This document shows positions 21,870-30,469 of a stretch of 64,000 nt of DNA, piece after piece (the first letter of the stretch is position 1; every line of letters starts with the position of its first letter). Origin of the DNA: Pseudomonas sp. 7SR1 (GTDB lineage: Bacteria > Pseudomonadota > Gammaproteobacteria > Pseudomonadales > Pseudomonadaceae). A program made the translations under genes and the position numbers. The notes under the pieces were generated by a model that made no database searches, was not told the origin of the DNA, and saw nothing but the letters and a program-made list of their open reading frames with translations. Location: NCBI RefSeq assembly GCF_900156465.1, contig NZ_LT707064.1, forward strand, positions 2,264,501 through 2,328,500, read 5' to 3'.

Positions 21870-22568
21870 TCAGAACTTGTAGCCCAAGCCCACCATGTAG
21901 ATCCATGGATCCACGTCGACGTTCACCTTGGCCCGGGTGCCGCCGGCCACGGCGTTGTTGTCGACATAGGCGGTAGTGTCGATGTCGATATAGCGAACCT
22001 GACCGTTGATCATGATGTTGTCGGTCAGCATGTAGTCAGCGCCCACCTGCCACGCCATGCCCCAGCTGTTGCTCGCGCGGAAGTTGCTGAAGCCGTTGGC
22101 GCTGGCTTCGCTGCCCACGTGTTCGTCGTAGATCCAGGTGTAGTTGATGCCGGCGCCGACATAAGGCTGGAAGGCCGACTTCGCGTCGAGCGGGTAGTAG
22201 ACCAGGCTCAGGGTCGGAGGCAAGTGCTTCAGGGTACCGAGCTTGTTGTTGGCCGCGCCCAAGGCGGTGCCCTTGATCTTCACATCGTGCTCGAACGGCG
22301 ACGCCGCCAGCAGCTCGATCCCCAGGTTGTTGGTGATCATGTAGGCGAAGTTCAGGCCCAGTTGAGTGTCGCTGCTCATGGTCGCCTTGCCGCCCAGGTC
22401 GGCACCGGCCAGCGGACCACGGTCGACCTTGACGCTGGAACTGTCGGCCTCCGGATTGACGGTGATGGCGCCGGCGCGAACGATGATATCGCCGGCCGTA
22501 TGGGCCTGGGCGATGGGGGCAGCGAGTGCGAGGGCGACCAGGGAGGCGCTGAGCAAGGACTTGTGCAT
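21870..22568 (-). CDS. oprG: outer membrane protein OprG (OmpW family)
   Basis: 232 residues, the same length as P. aeruginosa OprG. The ATG at 22568 follows CTGGAG; a signal peptide (LLSASLVALALAAPIAQAH) precedes GDIIVRAGAITVNPE. Alternating hydrophobic residues fit an eight-stranded barrel, with LPPTLSLVYYP, QPYVGAGINYTWIYDE and the C-terminal WIYMVGLGYKF ending in Phe for BAM assembly. OmpW proteins pass small hydrophobic molecules through the outer membrane. Two ANR-like boxes lie upstream, consistent with low-oxygen induction known for oprG. Confidence 0.93.
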   Translation of the reverse strand: MHKSLLSASLVALALAAPIAQAHTAGDIIVRAGAITVNPEADSSSVKVDRGPLAGADLGGKATMSSDTQLGLNFAYMITNNLGIELLAASPFEHDVKIKGTALGAANNKLGTLKHLPPTLSLVYYPLDAKSAFQPYVGAGINYTWIYDEHVGSEASANGFSNFRASNSWGMAWQVGADYMLTDNIMINGQVRYIDIDTTAYVDNNAVAGGTRAKVNVDVDPWIYMVGLGYKF

Positions 22569-22630
22569 GGGGGCTCCAGAGAACATTTGAAATTGATGTC
22601 CTATGGTACGAAGGCGTCTGCCCCGGTCTT

Positions 22631-22676
22631 TTGACTCAGCTCAATGAGTCTTGGTCGATTAATTGACTCAGCTCAA
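22631..22676 (-). promoter_or_regulatory. tandem ANR/FNR-type boxes upstream of oprG
   Basis: The 14-mer TTGACTCAGCTCAA occurs twice, at 22631-22644 and 22663-22676, 32 bases apart (three helical turns). It fits TTGAY-N4-RTCAA-like ANR sites apart from one base in each copy. Reading toward oprG, TACCAT (22608 down to 22603) can be the -10 element; a start about seven bases on would put the boxes at about -41.5 and -73.5, the classical activating positions. Confidence 0.72.
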
Positions 22677-22751
22677 TGAAGTGATGATGAGCAAGCCTTG
22701 ACGGCCCCATCGCGAGCAAGCTACCCGACGGACTGCACATCACCAGCCGAT

Positions 22752-23285
22752 TCACTCCGGCAACTCATACACGTAGATCTTCTCGGCCTCCATCTGGTAC
22801 CCGGCATCGGCCAGTTCACTGGTGGACGGCTTGACCTGCATCGGCCCTTCGACCCAATACGGCTGGTACAGCTCATCGAGCTTGACCCCGACTTCGCTTT
22901 TCACATGCACGATCTGGTTCGAGGGCGGAGGCGGTACATGGATGCAGGCGCCGAAATACGGCACCAGCAGGAAGTCCGTGGTCCGGCCTTCCTCGCTCAC
23001 TTCCAGGGGCACGATGTAGCCCGGCAAACGAATCTGCTGGCCATCGAGTTCCTTGACCACCGGCGCATTGGGCATGTCCTGCCTGGCCGCCGGGGCGGAT
23101 TCGGCGGCCAAGGCATCGCCCATCTGCGACAGGTCGTGCAGCGGGGTCATGTTCGGCACCTCGGGCGGTGCCCCGGCCGGGATCATTTCCGACCAGGCCA
23201 GGTCTCTCGGTTCGGCCGCCCACAGGGGCAGGGCGACCATCAGCAGCAGTGCAAGCACGGCGCGGGGCATGTTCAACGTCCTCAT
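22752..23285 (-). CDS. DUF3299 periplasmic protein
   Basis: 177 residues from the ATG at 23285, which overlaps the permease stop as ATGA. A signal peptide (VLALLLMVALPLWAAE) leads a soluble domain with LDGQQIRLPGYIVPLE, FLLVPYFGACIHVPPPPSNQ and KVYVYELPE-like end, the DUF3299 pattern. It is the last gene of the probable zinc operon. The same gene order is found in P. aeruginosa, where the cluster responds to zinc limitation. A metal-handling role is inferred from context; the cysteine and histidine of ACIH are candidate ligands. Confidence 0.85.
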   Translation of the reverse strand: MRTLNMPRAVLALLLMVALPLWAAEPRDLAWSEMIPAGAPPEVPNMTPLHDLSQMGDALAAESAPAARQDMPNAPVVKELDGQQIRLPGYIVPLEVSEEGRTTDFLLVPYFGACIHVPPPPSNQIVHVKSEVGVKLDELYQPYWVEGPMQVKPSTSELADAGYQMEAEKIYVYELPE

Positions 23286-24547
23286 AAACGGATCGACAGG
23301 CCATCGGCCAGGGATTGGCGATAGGCGCGCCAGGCCGGCACGGTGCCCATCAGCAGGGCGGCGACCAGGATGCCAGCCATGAGCGTCCATTCATACTCGC
23401 TCGGCCAGGCCAGCGGCAGGTACAAGCCGTAGGTCGACTGCACGTAGCCCTGTGCCGCGGCAATGCCGACATAGAGCAAGACCAGCCCCGCGGCCACCCC
23501 GGCCAGCGCCAGGGCGAAGGCCTCGAGCACCAGCAGGCTCGCGATGTGCCACGGCCGGGCACCCACCGAGCGCAGGATCGCCATTTCCCGGCGGCGCTCG
23601 TTGAGGCTGGTGAGGATTGCCGTGAGCATGCCGATCAGGCCGGTCAGCACGACGAACAGGGATATCACGAACAGGGCCTTTTCCGCCGTGCCCATCAGGC
23701 TCCACAGCTCCTGCAACGCCACGCCGGGCAGGATCGCCAGCAGGGGTTCGCCTCGGAACTCATTGACCTCGCGCTGCAGGGCAAAGGTGGAAATCTTGTT
23801 GTTGAGGCCGAGCATGAACGCGGTGATCGCCTGGGGCGTGAGGTCCATGTTGCGAGCCTGGTCGGCGCTGATGCGACCGTTGCCCTGGGCCGGCACGCCA
23901 TTCTTCCAGTCGATATGGATCGCCTCCATGCCGCCGAGGCTGATGTGCAGCGTGCGATCCACCGGAGTGCCGGTGCGCTTGAGGATGCCGACCACGGTGA
24001 AGGGCTTGTCGTCATGCTTGACCAGGCTGACTGTCGCCACGCCGTGGGCCAATACCAGTTTGTCGCCGAGCTTGTAGTGCAACGCTTCGGCCACTTCGGC
24101 GCCAAGCACCACTTCGAAGGGATCGGTGGCGAACGCCCGGCCATCGGCCAGCGCCAGGTGTTGCTGGCGGCCATACCGGTAATGCTCGAAGTAGGCCTCG
24201 GTGGTCCCCATGACCCGGTAGCCGCGATGGGAATCGCCCAGGGACATGGGAATGGCCCATTTGACCTTCGGATTGCTGGCGAAGTGTTCGAAGCTGTCCC
24301 AGCGAATGTTATTGGTGGCGTTGCCGATGCGGAATACCGAATACAGCAACAGGTTCACCGAGCCTGAGCGGGCGCCGACGATCAGGTCGGTGCCACTGAT
24401 GGTGCTGGCGAAACTGGCGCGGGCCTCGGTGCGCACTCGCTCCACCGCCAGCAACAGGCAGACCGACAGGGCAATGGCAAAGGCGGTGAGGAACGCGGTG
24501 AAGCGGCGGTTCGCCAGGCTGGCCATGGCTAGACGGAACAGATACAT
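23282..24547 (-). CDS. ABC transporter permease (MacB/FtsX type)
   Basis: 421 residues from the ATG at 24547. One N-terminal transmembrane helix (FLTAFAIALSVCLLLAV) is followed by a large periplasmic domain of about 220 residues, then three C-terminal helices, the last with AGILVAALLMGTVPAWRAYR. This 1+3 layout is that of MacB/LolC-type mechanotransmission transporters, not classical importers. The NERRREMAILRSVGARPWHI coupling motif is clear. It pairs with the ATPase ending one base upstream of its start. Confidence 0.9.
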   Translation of the reverse strand: MYLFRLAMASLANRRFTAFLTAFAIALSVCLLLAVERVRTEARASFASTISGTDLIVGARSGSVNLLLYSVFRIGNATNNIRWDSFEHFASNPKVKWAIPMSLGDSHRGYRVMGTTEAYFEHYRYGRQQHLALADGRAFATDPFEVVLGAEVAEALHYKLGDKLVLAHGVATVSLVKHDDKPFTVVGILKRTGTPVDRTLHISLGGMEAIHIDWKNGVPAQGNGRISADQARNMDLTPQAITAFMLGLNNKISTFALQREVNEFRGEPLLAILPGVALQELWSLMGTAEKALFVISLFVVLTGLIGMLTAILTSLNERRREMAILRSVGARPWHIASLLVLEAFALALAGVAAGLVLLYVGIAAAQGYVQSTYGLYLPLAWPSEYEWTLMAGILVAALLMGTVPAWRAYRQSLADGLSIRL

Positions 24548-24548
24548 C

Positions 24549-25259
24549 TCAGACCTCGAGTGGCTTGGCGGCGCGATTGAGATCGGCCAACGAGAGGTTG
24601 CGGTCGAACAGCGGCGCCAGGCTCCGGTCATGGCTGACAAACAACAGGCTCGACCCCGCTTCGTGGCATTCGGCGAACAACAGCCGCAGGAAGTTTTCCC
24701 GAGCATCGTGGTCCAGTGCCGAAGTCGGCTCGTCGGCGATCACCAGTTCCGGCTGGCCAATCAGGGCCCGGGCGGCAGCGACCCGTTGCTGCTGGCCGAT
24801 GGATAATGAGTCGGCGCGGCGCCCGAGCAGGTCCGGATCGGCCAACCCCAGGTGCGTCAGCAGCGTAGCGGCGGCCTGGCCGACACTGCCATGGCGCTGC
24901 ACGGCACGTTGCGCGCGCAACCGGGAAAAGTGGCAGGGCAGCTCGACGTTTTCCCGCACCGAAAGGAACGGCAGCAGGTTGAATTGCTGGAAGATATAGC
25001 CGGTGTGGTCCACCCGAAAGCGATCGCGGCTGGCGGCGCTCAGCGTGCTGAGCTCCTGACCGAGCAGGCGAATGCTGCCCCGGTCCGGTGTCTGTACTGC
25101 GCCCAGCAGCCCCAGCAGGGTGGTCTTGCCGCTACCGCTGGGGCCTTTCAGGAACAGGGTCTCGCCGGCTTCCAGGCGAAATGCCGGGATGTCCAGCAAG
25201 GGCGGATGTCCGGGCCAGCTGAAGACCAGGTCGGACAGTTCGATGAGAGCTTGGGTCAT
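24549..25259 (-). CDS. ABC transporter ATP-binding protein (LolD/MacB class)
   Basis: 236 residues. Walker A GPSGSGKTTLLGLLG, Q-loop YIFQQFNLLPFLSV, signature LSIGQQQRVAAARAL, Walker B LVIADEPTSALD and the switch His in LLFVSHD are all intact. It belongs to the class that works with MacB/FtsX-type permeases. Together with the permease, the His-rich protein upstream and the DUF3299 protein downstream it forms a four-gene unit. Possible roles are zinc uptake or moving metal-binding proteins or lipids to the outer membrane; substrate not known. Confidence 0.93.
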   Translation of the reverse strand: MTQALIELSDLVFSWPGHPPLLDIPAFRLEAGETLFLKGPSGSGKTTLLGLLGAVQTPDRGSIRLLGQELSTLSAASRDRFRVDHTGYIFQQFNLLPFLSVRENVELPCHFSRLRAQRAVQRHGSVGQAAATLLTHLGLADPDLLGRRADSLSIGQQQRVAAARALIGQPELVIADEPTSALDHDARENFLRLLFAECHEAGSSLLFVSHDRSLAPLFDRNLSLADLNRAAKPLEV

Positions 25260-25285
25260 ATGAAACCGGTCAGATCAAGGTGAAC

Positions 25286-25376
25286 CCTGTGGGAGCGAGC
25301 TTGCTCGCGATGGCGGTGTCAGGCAGCATCCGTTCGGATGTGTCGGCCTGATCGCGAGCAAGCTCGCTCCCCCATG
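25286..25376. repeat. REPIN, GTGGGAGCGAGCTTGCTCGCGA family
   Basis: Copy CTGTGGGAGCGAGCTTGCTC at 25287-25306 and its inverted partner GAGCAAGCTCGCTCCC around 25356-25371. It lies inside the probable zinc operon, between the His-rich protein gene and the ATPase gene, and could lower expression of the distal genes. Confidence 0.9.
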
Positions 25377-25390
25377 GGGTTTGCAGTGAA

Positions 25391-25975
25391 TCAGAATTTC
25401 AGGCTGGCTGCCTTGGGCGTCAATTCCGCGCCTTGCTGGCCGCTCGGGCCGATCAGTTGTACCTGGATTTTCTGGGTGGCGGGGAAGATCTTGAACAGGG
25501 GCGCCAGGTCCAGGTGGGTCAGGGCGCCAGGCGCGACACAGGTGAACTGGTAACGGGCGTGGATCTCGCTGTGTTCGTGGTGCTCGTCGCCATCGTCGTC
25601 TTCGTCATGGCCTGCATGCTCCGGCTCGTCGCCGAACAGCGGGCTTTCCAGCTCCTGCTGGGCCAGGGAGCATTTGGCATCGGCCAGGTTGAACAAGGCC
25701 TGGGGCTTTTCCAGCTGGGCCCGGACGGCGGCGACCTTCTTCTTGTCGGCGTCGCTGGTGGCGGCATGTTCGAAGCCCACCAGGTTCATGGCCGGGCTGT
25801 CCAGGTCCAGTTCCAGGGTCTGGCCGTCCAGCACGGCGCTCAAGCGGCCGACCCCGTGTTCGTGGGCGCCGAGGCTGCCATGTTCATGGTCATGGTCGTG
25901 ATCATGCTCGGCGGCCGCATGGGCGACAGCCAAAGGCAGCAGGGCAAACGGCAGGGCGAGAAGCAGACGGCGCAT
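25391..25975 (-). CDS. ZrgA/DUF2796 family histidine-rich zinc-binding periplasmic protein
   Basis: 194 residues from the ATG at 25975. A signal peptide (LLLALPFALLPLAVAHAAA) is followed at once by a metal-binding run HDHDHDHEHG and later by a second His/Asp/Glu cluster around HAGHDEDDDGDEHHEH. GAHEHGVGRLSAVLDG and LELDLDSPAMNLVGFEH are the DUF2796 signature. Family members are zinc-regulated periplasmic proteins involved in zinc uptake. The Zur-like box 33 bases upstream and the following ABC genes support that. The longer frame beginning at 26068 reads through the promoter and is rejected. Confidence 0.9.
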   Translation of the reverse strand: MRRLLLALPFALLPLAVAHAAAEHDHDHDHEHGSLGAHEHGVGRLSAVLDGQTLELDLDSPAMNLVGFEHAATSDADKKKVAAVRAQLEKPQALFNLADAKCSLAQQELESPLFGDEPEHAGHDEDDDGDEHHEHSEIHARYQFTCVAPGALTHLDLAPLFKIFPATQKIQVQLIGPSGQQGAELTPKAASLKF

Positions 25976-26007
25976 GACGAGTCTCCGGACAGGTGAATAT
26001 GTGTTAT

Positions 26008-26020
26008 GTAATCTTATAAC
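26008..26020 (-). promoter_or_regulatory. Zur-like operator upstream of the zrgA-like gene
   Basis: GTAATCTTATAAC fits the GTTAT-N3-ATAAC Zur core with one mismatch. It lies 33-45 bases upstream of the zrgA-like ATG, and the wider stretch GTTATGTAATCTTATAAC holds a second half-site. It is also within 100 bases of the divergent gene at 26106. Confidence 0.65.
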
Positions 26021-26105
26021 GAAAGTGCGGAGAGTTTGACCGGCTGCTTGGCGTCGCGCAAGGCCCATGGGAGCATGGCAACATTAAATCTTCAGGAGCA
26101 CGGTG

Positions 26106-26453
26106 ATGTTGCGCATACGCGGAACCGTCGGCGATTGGCCGGTGGACTTGTCGATCGAAATGGATGAGGGCGACTGGGCGCAGCTCGGCGCGCAGTTGCA
26201 AGTGGCCAAGTCCGAAGGCACGGCGGCACCGGCGACCAAACCGACGAACCAGGACGATGCCCAATGGCAGATCGCCAGGGAACTGCTGCGCAAGGCTGGG
26301 CAACTGAGCGGCCCGGACCTGCTGGAACAGCTCGAAGGCCTGACCGGCAGCGCGTCGGCGGGCAAGCGTCTGCTGGTGCGGTTGCGCCATTGCGCCGAGG
26401 TGAAAGTATCGAGCGGCGGCGATACGCCGCTCTATAGCTGGGTCGCAGAGTAG
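26106..26453 (+). CDS. small conserved hypothetical protein
   Basis: 115 residues. The ATG at 26106 lies seven bases after AGGAG (26094-26098); the GTG at 26103 is too close to it. The sequence MLRIRGTVGDWPVDLSIEMD, a low-complexity linker rich in Ala, Thr and Lys, and a C-terminal part LLEQLEGLTGSASAGKRLLV show no catalytic motif or export signal. I know a similar gene at this place in P. aeruginosa but no function. It is divergent from the zrgA-like gene and might share its control region. Confidence 0.75.
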   Translation: MLRIRGTVGDWPVDLSIEMDEGDWAQLGAQLQVAKSEGTAAPATKPTNQDDAQWQIARELLRKAGQLSGPDLLEQLEGLTGSASAGKRLLVRLRHCAEVKVSSGGDTPLYSWVAE

Positions 26454-26457
26454 GTTT

Positions 26458-26510
26458 CAAGCTACAGGCTAAAACCGTCTTGACGCTTGTAGCGTGAAGC
26501 TTGCAACTGC
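26458..26510. repeat. degenerate AAGCTTGCAAGC-type palindromic repeat
   Basis: Between two convergent genes: CAAGCTACAGGCT followed by GCTTGTAGCGTGAAGCTTGC. It resembles the AAGCTTCAAGCTGCAAGC-rich intergenic elements of Pseudomonas, but is decayed; it may also act as a transcript end. Confidence 0.4.
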
Positions 26511-26514
26511 CTCT

Positions 26515-27387
26515 TCAATACAACGCTGCGAACAGCTTGCGACGATAGGTCGTCACCAGCGGATGGTCGTTGCCCAGCAGTTCGAACACCTGCAGCAGCG
26601 TCTTGTGAGGCAAGCCTTCGCTGTAGGCGCGGTTGCGGGTGAACAGCTTGAGCAGCGCATCGAGGGCCGGTTCGTACTGCTGGCGGGCCAGTTGCTGGAC
26701 AGCCAGTTGATACACCGCTTCATCGTCCTGCGGGTCCTTGGCCAGGCGTGCCTTGAGGTCGGCGGCATCCGGCAGGTTCCGGGCCAGGGCGAGAAACTGG
26801 ATCTGCGCCTTGGCCCCGGCAAGGGCGGCCTTGTGCTCATCGCTTTTCACCGCGTCGAGCACGGTTTGCGCTTCGCCCAGTTCACCGCGTTCGGTCAGGC
26901 AACGGGCGTACAGGATCAGCGCCTTGGCGTTGGTGTTGTCTTCACCCAGCAGCGTCTTGAGCAGGGCTTCAGCGTCGGCATAGCGCCCCTCGTCGAACAG
27001 TGCCTGGGCTTGCTCGAACGGGTCGGCGGCGGCTGGCGGCGGCATCTGTACGTGGGGTTCGAGCATCGCCCGCACCGCCGATTCGGGCTGGGCCCCGGCG
27101 AAACCATCGACGGGCTGGCCATCCTTGAACAGCACCACCGTGGGCAGGCTGCGGATACCGAAGCGGGCGACGATGTCCTGTTCGATATCGCAGTTCACCT
27201 TGGCCAGCAGCAGTTCGCCCCGATAACTCTCGGCGATCCCTTGCAGCATCGGCATCAGCGCCTTGCACGGGGCGCACCACTCGGCCCAGAAATCGACCAG
27301 CACGGGCTTGTGGAAAGAGTTCGCGATCACCGACTGGTCGAAATCGGCGGTGGTGGCGTCGAAGATGTAGGGCGTGTCCTGGGTCAT
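26515..27387 (-). CDS. cnoX: CnoX/YbbN thioredoxin-fold co-chaperone
   Basis: 290 residues: a thioredoxin domain (1-110) with the active site FWAEWCAPCKALMP and the cis-Pro loop GIRSLPTVVLF, then a TPR-type helical region (about 125-290) with repeats such as EQAQALFDEGRYADAEALLK. This is the YbbN/CnoX arrangement. The protein protects substrates from oxidative damage and hands them to GroEL or DnaK. Unlike E. coli CnoX it retains both cysteines of CxxC, so it may have redox activity as well. Monocistronic by context. Confidence 0.92.
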   Translation of the reverse strand: MTQDTPYIFDATTADFDQSVIANSFHKPVLVDFWAEWCAPCKALMPMLQGIAESYRGELLLAKVNCDIEQDIVARFGIRSLPTVVLFKDGQPVDGFAGAQPESAVRAMLEPHVQMPPPAAADPFEQAQALFDEGRYADAEALLKTLLGEDNTNAKALILYARCLTERGELGEAQTVLDAVKSDEHKAALAGAKAQIQFLALARNLPDAADLKARLAKDPQDDEAVYQLAVQQLARQQYEPALDALLKLFTRNRAYSEGLPHKTLLQVFELLGNDHPLVTTYRRKLFAALY

Positions 27388-27483
27388 GGGAATCTCATAG
27401 AACGCTTGAATGGAGCAACTATACGGCTTGGTGGGGGTGGCTGAAAGCGGGGTGTCGGTAAGAGGCGTGTTGATGGGCAGGGC

Positions 27484-27562
27484 CCCATCGTGAGCAAGCT
27501 CGCTCCCACGGGGCTCGCATGAGCACTTGAGATCCCTTGTGGAAGCGAGCTTGCTCGCGAGG
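27484..27562. repeat. REPIN, GTGGGAGCGAGCTTGCTCGCGA family, slightly diverged
   Basis: CATCGTGAGCAAGCTCGCTC at 27486-27505 and GTGGAAGCGAGCTTGCTCGC around 27539-27558, each with one change from the usual core. It lies between the methyltransferase stop and the cnoX start. Confidence 0.82.
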
Positions 27563-27565
27563 CTT

Positions 27566-28225
27566 CTAGAACTGGCGCTGCGCGTGGTACAGGCTCACAT
27601 GCCGAAACTCTTCTGGCTCGGCCAGGTCCGGCAAGGTCATGGCCTCGAGCAGTTCGATACGTCGGTACAGCGGATGCCGGAAGTCCCGTACCCGGGAGTC
27701 GGCCACCAGGGCCTCGCGGCCGCGGCTGAGGAAGTGATCGAGCAGTGGCAGGTTGGCCCGGTCGTAGAGCACATCGGCCACCAGGACCAGGTCGAAGCGA
27801 TCGGCCTCGGCGAAAAAGTCCGTCGAATACCCCAGCTCCACGCCATTGAGCGCCGCATTGGCCCGGCACGCGGCAATCGCCAGCGGATCGAGGTCGCACG
27901 CCACCACTTCCAGCGCCCCGGCCTTGACCGCCGCGATGCCCGCCACGCCGGAGCCGGCGCCGAAGTCCAGTACCCGCTTGCCTTCCACCCAGTGCGGCCG
28001 CTCAGCCAGATAGCGGGCCATCGCCAGGCCGCTGGCCCAGCAGAAGCTCCAGTACGGCGGTTCGTGAAGGATGCGCCGGGTTTCTTCCGGGCTGAAGGCC
28101 CGGTCCATGTTGTCGCCGTCGATCAGCCACAGCCCCAGGTCCGTACCGGGCAGCGGGCAGGCCGTCAGCCGCGCGTCGCCCAGCAGTTCGCCCAGGGCCT
28201 GTTGCAGGGTCTGCGGTGCCTGCAT
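27566..28225 (-). CDS. class I SAM-dependent methyltransferase (ETFB/PrmA-like)
   Basis: 219 residues from the ATG at 28225. SAM motif I is [20 protein letters not shown], the acidic strand-2 end is [13 protein letters not shown] and the fourth strand is [10 protein letters not shown]. The layout matches small protein lysine methyltransferases of the ETFB-KMT/FAM86-type group, but the target is not known. The frame is open further upstream into the neighbouring lipoprotein gene; that extension is antisense-like noise since the lipoprotein gene is clear. It follows that gene by 11 bases, so they are probably co-transcribed. Confidence 0.85.
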   Translation of the reverse strand: MQAPQTLQQALGELLGDARLTACPLPGTDLGLWLIDGDNMDRAFSPEETRRILHEPPYWSFCWASGLAMARYLAERPHWVEGKRVLDFGAGSGVAGIAAVKAGALEVVACDLDPLAIAACRANAALNGVELGYSTDFFAEADRFDLVLVADVLYDRANLPLLDHFLSRGREALVADSRVRDFRHPLYRRIELLEAMTLPDLAEPEEFRHVSLYHAQRQF

Positions 28226-28236
28226 GCCTTGGCGGA

Positions 28237-28701
28237 TCACGGCGCCTTGACGAATTGCAGCGAGCCCAGGGCCTGGGTGGTCGGTTGCGTGATCCGCTGT
28301 TCCGGCAGGTGCAGGATCAACTGGCCCGACTGGGTGGCGCGTCCGCGCAACTCCACCCGTGCGCCGACCGGGAAGGCCTGTGGGTTGAAGCGCAGGCGGA
28401 AGGGCAGGGTCTGGTTGGTACCGATCAGGCTCGAACTGGCGAGCAGTTGCTGGGGACGATCCTTGTCGTCGATCACCAGCAGTGCCAACTCCACTTCGGC
28501 CCCGGCCGGTACACCGTCGAGGGTACCGCTCAGCTCTCGTTGGTGGGCGGGCAACGGCCCCAGCTCCGCGGCTTGCCGGGCTTTCTCCTGGGCCTGTTTC
28601 GGCGCCGGAGCCGGTGCTGGCGCAGCGGGTTTCGGGGCGTCGCTGCTGCACGCCACCAGCAGGCTGAAAAGACTGAGCAGAACGAGCGATCGTAGCGGCA
28701 T
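28237..28701 (-). CDS. YbaY-family lipoprotein
   Basis: 154 residues from the ATG at 28701. The signal peptide ends in the lipobox LLVAC, so Cys17 or so would be lipidated. An Ala/Pro linker ([14 protein letters not shown]) leads to a beta-sandwich domain with [20 protein letters not shown] and [12 protein letters not shown], the YbaY/type III secretion chaperone-like pattern. Periplasmic face of the inner or outer membrane; residue +2 is Ser, which favours the outer membrane. Function unknown. Confidence 0.87.
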   Translation of the reverse strand: MPLRSLVLLSLFSLLVACSSDAPKPAAPAPAPAPKQAQEKARQAAELGPLPAHQRELSGTLDGVPAGAEVELALLVIDDKDRPQQLLASSSLIGTNQTLPFRLRFNPQAFPVGARVELRGRATQSGQLILHLPEQRITQPTTQALGSLQFVKAP

Positions 28702-28828
28702 GTGTGGCTCCAGCAAGGTGAATTCCATGGGTCAGGCGATAAGCCCGTCTGTATACCGTAAACCCTATGGCTTGTCTTGCCAGTGGGATGCGCTACCATG
28801 GCCCTCCCTTTTTTTGTTGCCTGCCACC

Positions 28829-29293
28829 ATGCACTGTCCCTTCTGCGGTGCCAACGACACCAAGGTCATCGACTCGCGACTGGTCGCCGAGGGCGAACAG
28901 GTGCGCCGCCGGCGCGAATGCCTGGCCTGCGGCGAACGCTTCACCACGTTCGAGACCGCTGAACTGGTGTTGCCGCGCCTGATCAAGACCGACGGCAGTC
29001 GCCAGCCGTTCGACGAAGAAAAACTGCGCGCCGGTATGCAGCGCGCCCTGGAAAAACGCCCGGTGAGCGTCGAGCGCCTGGAAGCGGCGCTGGTGCACAT
29101 CAAGCACAAGCTGCGGGCCACCGGCGAGCGGGAAGTCAAATCCCTGGTGGTCGGTGAGCTGGTGATGGCCGAGCTGCAGAAGCTCGACGAAGTCGCCTAT
29201 ATTCGCTTCGCCTCGGTGTATCGGCGCTTCCAGGACCTGAACGAGTTCCGCGAGGAAATCGACCGCCTGGCCCGCGAACCGGTGAAAGAATGA
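28829..29293 (+). CDS. nrdR: transcriptional repressor NrdR
   Basis: 154 residues, the family length. A zinc ribbon [17 protein letters not shown]...CLACGERF (four Cys) is followed by the ATP-cone domain, with [21 protein letters not shown] and [15 protein letters not shown]. NrdR binds NrdR boxes and represses ribonucleotide reductase genes when dATP/ATP is high. Its position directly before ribD is conserved in gammaproteobacteria. Stop and ribD start overlap as ATGA. Confidence 0.96.
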   Translation: MHCPFCGANDTKVIDSRLVAEGEQVRRRRECLACGERFTTFETAELVLPRLIKTDGSRQPFDEEKLRAGMQRALEKRPVSVERLEAALVHIKHKLRATGEREVKSLVVGELVMAELQKLDEVAYIRFASVYRRFQDLNEFREEIDRLAREPVKE

Positions 29294-30423
29294 CCGTTAC
29301 GGCGCAACAGGCCATCCTCGATGCCCGGTACATGGCCCGTGCCCTGGAGCTGGCGCGGCGTGGTCACTACACCACCCATCCAAATCCGCGGGTCGGTTGC
29401 GTGATCGTGCGTGACGGACAGATTGTCGGGGAAGGCTGGCATGTCCGCGCCGGGGAGCCCCACGCCGAAGTCCATGCCCTGCGCGCCGCCGGTGAACTGG
29501 CCCGGGGCGCCACGGCCTACGTGACCCTGGAACCTTGCAGCCACCATGGGCGTACGCCGCCCTGTGCCGATGCGCTGGTCAATGCCGGTGTCGCCAGGGT
29601 CGTGGCGGCGATGCAGGACCCGAACCCGGAAGTCGCCGGTCGCGGCCTGCAGCGGCTGGCCCAGGCCGGCATCGCCACCCAAAGCGGCGTGCTGGAGGGC
29701 GAGGCGCGCAAGCTCAACGAAGGTTTCCTCAAGCGCATGGAACACGGCCTGCCCTTCGTGCGGGTCAAGCTCGCCATGAGCCTCGATGGCCGCACCGCCA
29801 TGCAAAGCGGCGAAAGCCAATGGATCACCGGTCCCGCCGCGCGTTCGGCGGTACAGCGCCTGCGCGCCCAGGCCAGCGTGGTCTTGACCGGCGCCGACAC
29901 GGTGCTGGCGGACAATGCCCGGCTGACCGTGCGCGCCGACGAACTGGGGCTGGATGCGCAGCAGACGGCGCTGGTCATGAGCCGTCCGCCGCTGCGGGTG
30001 CTGGTGGACGGGCGCCTGCGGGTGCCGCTGGACGCGCCTTTCTTCAAGGCCGGTCCGGCGCTGGTCGCCACCTGCATGGCGGTTGAAGAACAGTATGCCA
30101 ATGGCCCTGAGTGCATGATCGTGGCGGGGGATGACGGCCAGGTCGATCTGCATCGCCTGCTCAAGGCACTGGCGGCCCGTGGCGTCAATGAAGTGCTGGT
30201 GGAGGCCGGTCCGCGCCTGGCGGGGGCATTTGCCCGGCAAGGGTTGGTCGACGAATTCCAGATTTTCATCGCCGGCAAGTTCCTGGGCTCTTCGGCGCGA
30301 CCGTTGCTGGACTGGCCGCTGGCGCAGATGAAGGACGCTGCGGAACTGAAAATCACCGAAATCCGTGCCGTGGGCGATGACTGGCGAGTCATCGCCATTC
30401 CCGTTCCGCTGGCCAGCGTATAA
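29290..30423 (+). CDS. ribD: bifunctional riboflavin deaminase/reductase RibD
   Basis: 377 residues. Residues 1-150 are the zinc-dependent pyrimidine deaminase: [12 protein letters not shown] (His and catalytic Glu) and [15 protein letters not shown] (two Cys). Residues about 150-377 are the DHFR-like reductase: [27 protein letters not shown] and [14 protein letters not shown]. It performs the second and third steps of riboflavin synthesis. Overlaps nrdR by four bases; 46 bases separate it from ribE. Confidence 0.95.
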   Translation: MTVTAQQAILDARYMARALELARRGHYTTHPNPRVGCVIVRDGQIVGEGWHVRAGEPHAEVHALRAAGELARGATAYVTLEPCSHHGRTPPCADALVNAGVARVVAAMQDPNPEVAGRGLQRLAQAGIATQSGVLEGEARKLNEGFLKRMEHGLPFVRVKLAMSLDGRTAMQSGESQWITGPAARSAVQRLRAQASVVLTGADTVLADNARLTVRADELGLDAQQTALVMSRPPLRVLVDGRLRVPLDAPFFKAGPALVATCMAVEEQYANGPECMIVAGDDGQVDLHRLLKALAARGVNEVLVEAGPRLAGAFARQGLVDEFQIFIAGKFLGSSARPLLDWPLAQMKDAAELKITEIRAVGDDWRVIAIPVPLASV

Positions 30424-30469
30424 TTGCCGGCCTTCGCTCAAGCGGCGGCCTGTTCTCGAGGAGGACTCC

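Noticed and set aside
27527..28828. Forward in-frame extension upstream of nrdR
   Set aside because: Opposite strand of two clear genes; NrdR starts at its invariant MHCPFC.
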